Below, piece by piece: positions 1 through 5,211 of a DNA stretch of 5,211 nt (position 1 is the stretch's first letter; each line of letters starts with the position of its first letter). The position numbers were made by a program, and so were the translations under genes. The DNA is from Rhodospirillales bacterium (GTDB lineage: Bacteria > Pseudomonadota > Alphaproteobacteria > Geminicoccales > Geminicoccaceae), in contig SLRI01000646.1 of assembly GCA_007131045.1 (NCBI GenBank), positions 1-5,211 of the forward strand, written 5' to 3'. The notes under the pieces were generated by a model. That model did not search any database and was not told where the DNA came from. It saw only the letters and a program-made list of their open reading frames with translations.

Positions 1-118
1 ATTGCCAAGCGGACCCGCAAAAGCCACGCCCGAGGAGACTTCGCCGCACCAGCCCGTTCTGGCGCTTTCCCGGGGGCACCGCCTGCGCTAGGCAGGGCCG
101 CGAACGAGGAGGGGCGCC
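1..118. other. Leader region upstream of soxB; no clear gene or promoter
   Basis: No convincing -35/-10 pair or operator is visible. The frame that continues into soxB is open from the window edge to a TAG at 89-91. It could be the last ~29 codons of an upstream gene, but it has no recognisable motif and may be chance in GC-rich DNA. Two small inverted repeats are present. One pairs 46-52 with 59-65 (CCAG/CTGG core, one mismatch) and is followed by TTT. The other pairs CCTGC (82-86) with GCAGG (92-96). Both are too weak to call as terminators or attenuators. The operon promoter may lie outside the window or be of a type I cannot read by eye. Confidence 0.4.
106..112 (+). promoter_or_regulatory. 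Strong Shine-Dalgarno of soxB
   Basis: GAGGAGG is a near-perfect anti-16S match and lies six bases before the TTG at 119. It supports initiation at that non-ATG codon. The preceding in-frame stop is TAG at 89-91, and TTG 119 is the only start-type codon between that stop and the conserved N-terminus. Confidence 0.8.
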
Positions 119-1369
119 TTGCGCTATTCGATCATCAATGTCCTCAAACAGGGCCTGGCCGGCCAGCAGGGCTGGCAGCCGGCCTGGCGCGATGCCGCGC
201 CCAAGGACCGCTACGACGTGGTCATCGTCGGCGGCGGCGGCCACGGCCTGGCGACCGCCTATTACCTCGCCAAGCTGCACGGCATCACCAATGTCGCGGT
301 CCTGGAGAAGGGCTGGCTCGGCGGCGGCAATACCGGGCGCAACACCACCATCGTCCGCTCCAACTACATGCTCCCCGGCAACGAGCCCTTCTACGAGCAC
401 TCGCTGAAGCTCTGGGAGACGCTGAGCCGGGAGCTCGAGTTCAACGTCATGTTCAGCCAGCGGGGCGTGCTCAACCTCTGCCACTCGGATGCCCAGCGCG
501 ACGCTTTCGCCAGGCGCGGCAACGCGATGCGGATGATGGGGGCGGACGCCGAGCTGCTCGATGCCGATCGGGTCCGCCGGATGGTGCCGGGCCTCGACTT
601 CCAGAACGCCCGGTTTCCGATCACCGGCGGCCTCTTGCAGCGCCGCGCCGGCACCGCGCGGCACGATGCCGTGGCCTGGGGCTACGCCAGGGCCGCCTCG
701 GCCTTGGGCGTCGACATCGTCCAGAACTGCGAGGTCACGGGCTTCGTCCGCGAGCGCGACCGGATCACCCATGTCGAGACCAGCCGCGGCCGCATCGGTG
801 CCGGCAAGGTCGGGCTCGCGGTCGCGGGCTCGAGCTCGCTCCTGGCCGAGATGGCCGGCATCCGCCTGCCGATCGAAAGCCACGTGCTGCAGGCCTTCGT
901 CACCGAGGGGCTCAAGCCCTGGATCGACACCGTCGTCACCTTCGGGGCGGGGCACTTCTACATCAGCCAGTCGGACAAGGGCGGGCTGGTCTTCGGCGGC
1001 GACATCGACGGCTACGCCTCTTATGCCCAGCGCGGCAACCTGCCGGTGGTCGAGCACGTGGCGGCCGGTGCCGTGGCTCTCTTCCCGGCGCTCGGCCGGG
1101 TGCGGCTGCTCCGCTCCTGGGGCGGGGTGGTCGACATGACCCCGGACGGCAGCCCGATCGTCGGCAAGCTGCCCCTGGGCAATCTCTACATGACCGGCGG
1201 CTGGTGCTACGGCGGCTTCAAGGCGACCCCTGCCTCGGGCTGGTGCCTGGCGCACACCATCGCCAAGGACCGGCCGCACCCGCTCAACGAAGCGATGAGC
1301 CTGGAGCGCTTCGCCAGCGGCCGGGTGATCGACGAGCGCGGCGCCGGCCCGCGACCGAACCTGCACTGA
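119..1369 (+). CDS. soxB: Sarcosine oxidase subunit beta (FAD/FMN flavoprotein)
   Basis: This 416-residue protein is the catalytic flavin subunit of heterotetrameric sarcosine oxidase, a cytoplasmic enzyme of the D-amino-acid oxidase (DAO) fold. It oxidises sarcosine at a non-covalent FAD and relays electrons to an FMN shared with SoxA. What is seen: the dinucleotide-binding strand and loop DVVIVGGGGHG at residues 33-43, with acidic E63 ending the second strand; the GGGNTGRNTT and RSNY motifs; and RAGTARHDAVAW, where H182 aligns with the histidine (about 173 in characterised enzymes) that carries FMN covalently. The C-terminal FAD-site block GGWCYGGFKATPASG and the PNLH tail are intact. Length is normal for the family. 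The TTG start is set by an in-frame stop upstream and by a strong Shine-Dalgarno, and the resulting N-terminus (MRYSI) looks like family members. It is the first gene of the operon. Its stop lies 15 bases before soxD, in the same frame. The subunit assignment is secure. Sarcosine as the true substrate, rather than a related N-methyl amine, is inferred. Confidence 0.96.
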   Translation: MRYSIINVLKQGLAGQQGWQPAWRDAAPKDRYDVVIVGGGGHGLATAYYLAKLHGITNVAVLEKGWLGGGNTGRNTTIVRSNYMLPGNEPFYEHSLKLWETLSRELEFNVMFSQRGVLNLCHSDAQRDAFARRGNAMRMMGADAELLDADRVRRMVPGLDFQNARFPITGGLLQRRAGTARHDAVAWGYARAASALGVDIVQNCEVTGFVRERDRITHVETSRGRIGAGKVGLAVAGSSSLLAEMAGIRLPIESHVLQAFVTEGLKPWIDTVVTFGAGHFYISQSDKGGLVFGGDIDGYASYAQRGNLPVVEHVAAGAVALFPALGRVRLLRSWGGVVDMTPDGSPIVGKLPLGNLYMTGGWCYGGFKATPASGWCLAHTIAKDRPHPLNEAMSLERFASGRVIDERGAGPRPNLH

Positions 1370-1384
1370 GAGCGACGGTCAGCG

Positions 1385-1648
1385 ATGCGGATCACCTGCC
1401 CCTATTGCGGCTCGCGCGGCATCGCCGAGTTCACCTGCCTGGGCAACGCCCCGCCACCCCGGCCGGCCGACGATGCGCCGGCAGAAGCCTGGGTCGACTT
1501 CGTCTACTTCCACCCGAACCCGGCGGGCCCGGTGCGCGAGCTCTGGCAACACGTCCAGGGCTGCCGCAGCTGGCTGGTGGTGACCCGCGATACCCGGACC
1601 CACGCCGTCACCAGGGTCGACTTGGCGAGCCTGGTCGGCGGCCGATGA
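1385..1648 (+). CDS. soxD: Sarcosine oxidase subunit delta (zinc subunit)
   Basis: This 87-residue protein is the small zinc-binding subunit of heterotetrameric sarcosine oxidase. It has a structural rather than redox role. All four expected zinc ligands are present: C5 and C8 in ITCPYCG, and H56 and C60 in the H-x3-C of LWQHVQGC. The family blocks NPAGPVRELW and WLVVTRDT follow the usual order, and the length is close to the usual 85-100 or so. C18 is an extra cysteine with no known role. The start is unambiguous: the soxB stop lies in the same frame, and ATG 1385 is the only start-type codon in the six codons after it. There is no good Shine-Dalgarno (only GAGAG at 1368-1372, 12 bases away), so translation probably depends on ribosomes finishing soxB. 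The last bases overlap the soxA start as ATGA. Confidence 0.95.
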   Translation: MRITCPYCGSRGIAEFTCLGNAPPPRPADDAPAEAWVDFVYFHPNPAGPVRELWQHVQGCRSWLVVTRDTRTHAVTRVDLASLVGGR

Positions 1649-4600
1649 AGAAGCAGGGACCGCATCGCCTGGCCAAGGGCGGCCGGATCGACCGCAGCGC
1701 GACGCTGGCCTTCAGCTTCGACGGCAAGCCGCTCGAGGGCCACCCGGGCGACACGCTGGCCTCGGCCCTGCTCGCGGGCGGCATCCAGCTGGTCGGCCGG
1801 AGCTTCAAGTACCACCGCCCGCGCGGCCTCGTCGGTTTCGGCGTGGAGGAGCCCAACGCGCTGGTCACGCTCGGCCGGGGCGCCCACACCCTGCCCAACA
1901 TCCAGGCCACCATGGTCGAGCTGCACCAGGGCCTCGAGGCGCGCTCGCAGAACCGCTGGCCGTCGCTCGCCTTCGACGTCATGGCGATCAGCGACCGGGC
2001 CTCGCGCTTCCTCGCCGCCGGCTTCTACTACAAGACCTTCATGTGGCCGCCCAAGGCCTGGACAGCCGTCTACGAAAGGCTGATCCGCAATGCCGCCGGC
2101 CTCGGCCGGGCCAGCCACGCGCCCGACCCGGACCGCTACGAGAAGGCGCACGCCTTCGCCGACATCCTGGTCGTCGGTGCCGGTCCCGCCGGGCTGATGG
2201 CGGCGCTGGTCGCCGGCCGGGCCGGGGCCCGGGTGATCCTCTGTGACGAGATGCCGGCGATGGGCGGCCGGCTGCGCCACTCGGCCCGGGCAATCGACGG
2301 CAGCGCCGCCACCTTCTGGCTCGAGGCCACGCTGCGCGAGCTCGACACCCTGCCCAACGTCCAGCTCTTGCCGCGAACCACCGTCTTCGGCGCCTACGAC
2401 CACGGCACCATGGCGGCGGTCGAGCGGGTCCACGACCACCTGCCGCCCGAGAGCCGGCCCGATAGCCGGGGCCAGCTGCCGCGCCAGCGCTACTGGCAGA
2501 TCCGGGCCAGGGCCACGATCCTCGCCAGCGGTGCCATCGAGCGCGGCATCGCCCTTGCCGGCAACGACCTGCCGGGCGTCATGCTGGCCTCGGCGGCCAG
2601 AGGCTACCTGCACGAGCACGCCGTCGTCGGCGGCGACCGCCCGGTGGTCTTCACCAACAACCCCTCGGGCTACGTCACCGCCTTGGAGCTCGTCCGGGCA
2701 GGGGTCGCGGTCCAGGCCCTGGTCGACCCGGGCCCGCGCCTCGACAACGAGACCGTCGTCGCCCTGCACGACGCCGGCGTGCAGCTCTTCTGGCACAGCA
2801 CCATCGCCGCGGCGCGCGGCCGCGGGCGGGTCGAGGCCGTGGTCCTGGCGGACGATGTCGGCGGCCGGCGCGAGCTGCCCGCTGATCAGCTGCTGCTCAG
2901 CGGCGGCTGGAACCCGACCCTGCACCTCACCGCGCATCAGGGCTTCCGTCCGCACTGGGACGACAAGCTGCAGGCCTTCCTGCCGCCGCCCGAGGCCGGC
3001 GACATCACCGTCGTGGGGGCGGCTGCCGGCCGCTTCGAGCTGGAGAACTGTCTCGCCGATGGGCTCAACGACGCGGTCGACCTCTGCCGCAAGCTCGGCT
3101 TCGAGGCCAAGACCCCGACCCTGCCCAAGCTGCAGGAGAGCGAGCCCTACAGCGTCACCCCCTGCTTTGCGGTCGCCAACGTCACGGGAGGCAACGTCAC
3201 GGGCGGCAAGGCCACGGGCGGCAAGGCCTTCGTCGACCTGCAGAACGACGTCACCGTGGCCGACCTGGCACTCGCCGTGCGCGAAGGCTACCAGAGCGTC
3301 GAGCACGCCAAGCGCTACACCACCCACGGCATGGCGACCGACCAGGGCAAATCCACGGGCGTGGTCGGCCAGGGCGTCTTGGCCGAGATCCTGAAAAAGC
3401 CGATGGCCGAGCTCGGCACGACGGGCTACCGGCCACCCTTCACACCTGTTTCGATCGGTGCCCTGGCGCACCACCACCGGGGCCACGACTTCGCCCCCAC
3501 CCGCAAGACCCCGCTGCACGCGGCCCAGGCCCGGCACGGTGCCGTCTTCTTCGAGACCGGCCTGTGGCTGCGCGCCCGCTATTTCCCGAAGACAGGGGAG
3601 GACATGGCGGCCGCCTGTACGCGCGAGACCGAGGCTGTCCGTAGCGCGGTCGGCATCGCCGACACCACGCCCCTGGGCAAGATCGAGCTGATCGGCCCGG
3701 ACGCGCTCACCTTCATCGAGCGCCTCTACTGCAACGGCTTTGCGACCATCAAGCCCGGCCGCGCCCGCTACGGGCTGATGCTGCGCGAAGACGGCATGGT
3801 GATGGACGACGGCACGGTCTGGTGCCTGGCCCCCGGCCACTTCATGATCACCACCACCACTGCCAACGCCGCCCCGGTGATGAGCCACCTCGAGCTCTAC
3901 CACCAATACTACTGGCCGGAGCTCGACGTCGCCTACGCCTCGGTCAGCGAGCAATGGGCCGGCGTCGCGATTGCCGGCCCCCGCTCGCGCGAGCTCCTGC
4001 AAAAAGTCGTGAGCCGGCCCGAGCTCGGCGACGCGGCCTTCCCGTTCATGGCGGTGGCCGAGGGCAGGGTGGGGGATATCGTCTGCCGTATCGCCAGGAT
4101 CAGCTTTTCGGGCGAGCGCGCCTTCGAGATCTACGTGCCTTCCGGCTACGCCCACGACCTCTACGACCGCCTGATGCGCGAAGGCCAGGGTATGGGCATC
4201 ACCCCCTACGGCCTCGAAGCGATGGGCACGATGCGGATCGAGAAGGGCCACGTCGCCGGCCCCGAGCTCGACGGCCGGACGACACCGGGCGATCTCGGCC
4301 TCGGCCGAATGCAGAGCCGCAAGAAGCCGCATATCGGCCACGCGCTCAGGGACCGCGAAGGCCTCTTGGACCCGAGGCGCCCGGTCCTGGTCGGCCTGAA
4401 AGTCGTCGATCCCGAGCACCGGCTGCGCGCCGGCGCCCACCTCGTGCCGGAAGGGGCCGAAGCGGTCCAGGCCAACGACGAGGGCCACGTCACCTCGATC
4501 GCCTTCAGCCCGAGCGAAGGCCGCACCATCGCCCTGGGCCTGCTCGCCCGCGGCACCGAGCGCCACGGCAGCCGCGTGGATGCCGTCTTTCCGCTGAAGA

Positions 4601-4671
4601 AGGAGCGGGTGACGGTCGAGGTCACGGCCCCCACGTTCGTCGATCCAGAAGGAGCGCGGCTGCGTGGCTGA
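1645..4671 (+). CDS. soxA: Sarcosine oxidase subunit alpha
   Basis: This 1008-residue protein is the large subunit of heterotetrameric sarcosine oxidase. It helps hold the FMN at the SoxB interface, binds NAD in characterised relatives, and carries the folate site where the sarcosine methyl carbon becomes 5,10-methylene-tetrahydrofolate. Domains in order: a beta-grasp domain like that of 2Fe-2S ferredoxins but without cysteines (about 20-105, with FKYHRPRG at 54-61); a dinucleotide-binding region from GAGPAG (178-183) through ASGAIER (294-300), FTNNPSGY (336-343) and AAAGRFELENCLADG (459-473); a linker; then a GcvT-like aminomethyltransferase domain from about 620 (RKTP) through SEQWAGVAIAGP and ITPYGLEAMGTMRIEKGH to the conserved tail FVDPEGARLRG. 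Length is normal. The start is the ATG within the soxD stop (ATGA), implying coupled translation; no Shine-Dalgarno is obvious. Upstream readthrough in this frame is not protein-like. One oddity is a 15-bp tandem repeat in the linker (residues 512-528). The codon-aligned antisense frame is open throughout, so no TTA, CTA or TCA codon occurs. Confidence 0.96.
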   Translation: MKKQGPHRLAKGGRIDRSATLAFSFDGKPLEGHPGDTLASALLAGGIQLVGRSFKYHRPRGLVGFGVEEPNALVTLGRGAHTLPNIQATMVELHQGLEARSQNRWPSLAFDVMAISDRASRFLAAGFYYKTFMWPPKAWTAVYERLIRNAAGLGRASHAPDPDRYEKAHAFADILVVGAGPAGLMAALVAGRAGARVILCDEMPAMGGRLRHSARAIDGSAATFWLEATLRELDTLPNVQLLPRTTVFGAYDHGTMAAVERVHDHLPPESRPDSRGQLPRQRYWQIRARATILASGAIERGIALAGNDLPGVMLASAARGYLHEHAVVGGDRPVVFTNNPSGYVTALELVRAGVAVQALVDPGPRLDNETVVALHDAGVQLFWHSTIAAARGRGRVEAVVLADDVGGRRELPADQLLLSGGWNPTLHLTAHQGFRPHWDDKLQAFLPPPEAGDITVVGAAAGRFELENCLADGLNDAVDLCRKLGFEAKTPTLPKLQESEPYSVTPCFAVANVTGGNVTGGKATGGKAFVDLQNDVTVADLALAVREGYQSVEHAKRYTTHGMATDQGKSTGVVGQGVLAEILKKPMAELGTTGYRPPFTPVSIGALAHHHRGHDFAPTRKTPLHAAQARHGAVFFETGLWLRARYFPKTGEDMAAACTRETEAVRSAVGIADTTPLGKIELIGPDALTFIERLYCNGFATIKPGRARYGLMLREDGMVMDDGTVWCLAPGHFMITTTTANAAPVMSHLELYHQYYWPELDVAYASVSEQWAGVAIAGPRSRELLQKVVSRPELGDAAFPFMAVAEGRVGDIVCRIARISFSGERAFEIYVPSGYAHDLYDRLMREGQGMGITPYGLEAMGTMRIEKGHVAGPELDGRTTPGDLGLGRMQSRKKPHIGHALRDREGLLDPRRPVLVGLKVVDPEHRLRAGAHLVPEGAEAVQANDEGHVTSIAFSPSEGRTIALGLLARGTERHGSRVDAVFPLKKERVTVEVTAPTFVDPEGARLRG
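3178..3228 (+). repeat. 15-bp in-frame tandem repeat within soxA
   Basis: Three 15-bp units (3178-3192, 3193-3207, 3208-3222) read AACGTCACGGGAGGC, AACGTCACGGGCGGC and AAGGCCACGGGCGGC, followed by a partial unit AAGGCC (3223-3228). Units 1 and 2 differ at one base. Unit 3 differs from unit 2 at two. In protein they give NVTGG-NVTGG-KATGG-KA (residues 512-528), just before the conserved FVDLQNDVT block. The repeat keeps the frame and sits in the linker between the nucleotide-binding and folate domains, so it probably arose by slippage or unequal duplication in a tolerant loop. Confidence 0.9.
4647..4654 (+). promoter_or_regulatory. Shine-Dalgarno of soxG inside the soxA 3' end
   Basis: AGAAGGAG ends nine bases before the GTG at 4664, the best-placed ribosome binding site for soxG. 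It lies inside the last codons of soxA. soxG can therefore initiate independently as well as by reinitiation at the 8-base overlap, and the site supports GTG as the start. Confidence 0.7.
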
Positions 4672-5211
4672 GCCCTTGAAGGACCATGCGGCCCTGCTGG
4701 CCGCAGAGACCGTCGCCACCGGAAAGGGTGGCCCACGCCTCTGGGAGCGCCGCGGGCTCTGTCTCGTCCAGGTGATAGCCAGGCCCGGCCACGAGCGCGA
4801 GACCGCCCGTGTCCTCGGGCTCGAGCTGCCGGAGGAGCCCAACACCACGGGCCGTCTGGACGCCATCAGGATCCTCTGCCTCAGGCCGCGCGACTGGCTG
4901 ATCGTCACCGAGGACCCGGAAGGCCGCCAGGGCGGCGTCGCCGTCGAGGCCCGCCGGCGGCTCGCCGAGCATGCAGCCGCGATCGACCAGAGCCACGGCC
5001 GCGTCGTCTTGCGACTGACCGGGGAGGGCGCGCGCAACCTCTTGCAGAAGGGCCTCGACCTCGACCTCCACCCGACAGTGTTTCCGGCCGGTGCGATGGC
5101 GCAGACCGGGCTGAACGGCGTGGCGCTCGTGCTCCACAGCCTCGCCGGCGACAGCTTCGATCTCTACGTCGCCCGCAGCTTCGCCGGCAGCGTCGCCGAC
5201 TGGCTGGTCCA
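4664..5211 (+). CDS. soxG: Sarcosine oxidase subunit gamma (3' end beyond window)
   Basis: This is the gamma subunit of heterotetrameric sarcosine oxidase, a small protein whose fold is related to the folate-binding GcvT domain and which packs against the other subunits. The window holds 182 codons plus two bases. The family is about 180-210 residues, so only a short C-terminal tail should be missing, and the lack of a stop is due to the window edge. Recognisable blocks are LCLRPRDWLIV, DQSHGRVVLRLTG (108-120), DLHPTVFPAGAMAQTGLNG and the C-terminal FDLYVARSFAGSVADWL (from 165). These resemble alphaproteobacterial SoxG proteins. The GTG start gives MAEPLKDH and overlaps the soxA stop by 8 bases in another frame, with AGAAGGAG upstream. 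The N-terminal 20 residues are poorly conserved, so the exact start is slightly less certain than the identity. Confidence 0.92.
   Translation, partial: MAEPLKDHAALLAAETVATGKGGPRLWERRGLCLVQVIARPGHERETARVLGLELPEEPNTTGRLDAIRILCLRPRDWLIVTEDPEGRQGGVAVEARRRLAEHAAAIDQSHGRVVLRLTGEGARNLLQKGLDLDLHPTVFPAGAMAQTGLNGVALVLHSLAGDSFDLYVARSFAGSVADWLV

Noticed and set aside
46..68. Hairpin followed by TTT as an intrinsic terminator or attenuator
   Set aside because: The stem is short with a mismatch and the T run is only three bases; such stems are frequent in DNA of this GC content.
119..1369. SoxB as a monomeric sarcosine oxidase or dimethylglycine oxidase
   Set aside because: The FMN-type RAGTARHD motif and the presence of soxD, soxA and soxG directly downstream indicate the heterotetrameric enzyme.
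1204..1644. In-frame extension of soxA upstream of ATG 1645 (147 extra codons, start at 1204)
   Set aside because: It is an out-of-frame reading of the soxB end and all of soxD. The residues are arginine/proline/alanine-rich and unlike SoxA, while ATG 1645 gives a family-typical N-terminus.
3178..3228. The tandem repeat as a CRISPR array or a DNA-level regulatory repeat
   Set aside because: Units are 15 bp with no spacers, coding and frame-preserving; it reads simply as a protein linker repeat.
2243..3394. 383-codon plus-strand frame inside soxA
   Set aside because: A Ser/Pro/Arg/Ala-rich frame-shifted reading of the SoxA nucleotide-binding domain; the true frame is continuous and conserved here.
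3822..4679. 285-codon plus-strand frame overlapping the soxA 3' half
   Set aside because: An Arg/Pro-rich shifted reading of the GcvT-like domain, with no independent ribosome site or motif.
1504..5037. Long minus-strand frame as a real gene
   Set aside because: Composition is typical of antisense GC-rich codons, no domain is recognisable, and four well-supported sense genes cover the same DNA.
4622..5137. Minus-strand frame over soxG
   Set aside because: soxG on the plus strand carries clear family motifs. The minus-strand product has none.

Overview
The window is a compact, same-strand, very GC-rich bacterial operon, soxB-soxD-soxA-soxG. It encodes the four subunits (beta, delta, alpha, gamma) of a heterotetrameric, tetrahydrofolate-linked sarcosine oxidase. 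Heavy G/C use at third codon positions, TTG and GTG starts, overlapping genes and the style of the proteins (SoxB ending in a PNLH tail, SoxA with an EKGHVAG motif) resemble alphaproteobacteria such as Rhizobiales or Rhodospirillales. That placement comes from memory of the families, not from a search.

Layout. Bases 1-118 are a short leader with no convincing promoter; it ends in a strong Shine-Dalgarno before soxB. soxB (119-1369, TTG start) is the flavin subunit. After 15 bases comes soxD (1385-1648), the small zinc subunit. Its stop overlaps the soxA start (ATGA, 1645-1648). soxA (1645-4671) is the 1008-residue alpha subunit, with an N-terminal cysteine-free beta-grasp domain, a nucleotide-binding domain and a C-terminal GcvT-like folate domain. 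soxG (4664 to the window edge, GTG start) overlaps the end of soxA by 8 bases and is cut by the window after 182 codons, close to its expected C-terminus. No terminator is seen.

How the genes work together. In characterised relatives from Corynebacterium and Stenotrophomonas, sarcosine is oxidised at the FAD of SoxB. Electrons pass to an FMN covalently held by a SoxB histidine at the alpha/beta interface and then to O2, giving H2O2. The iminium carbon travels through the complex to the folate site in the C-terminal half of SoxA and becomes 5,10-methylene-tetrahydrofolate, with glycine as the other product. SoxD (zinc) and SoxG are the smaller structural subunits. The operon would feed N-methyl groups from glycine betaine, dimethylglycine, sarcosine or creatine breakdown into one-carbon metabolism.

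I found no previously undescribed system. The most distinctive local feature is a 15-bp in-frame tandem repeat in soxA (3178-3228), in the linker between its dinucleotide-binding and folate domains. The very long antisense and upstream-extended reading frames are by-products of GC-rich codon use.
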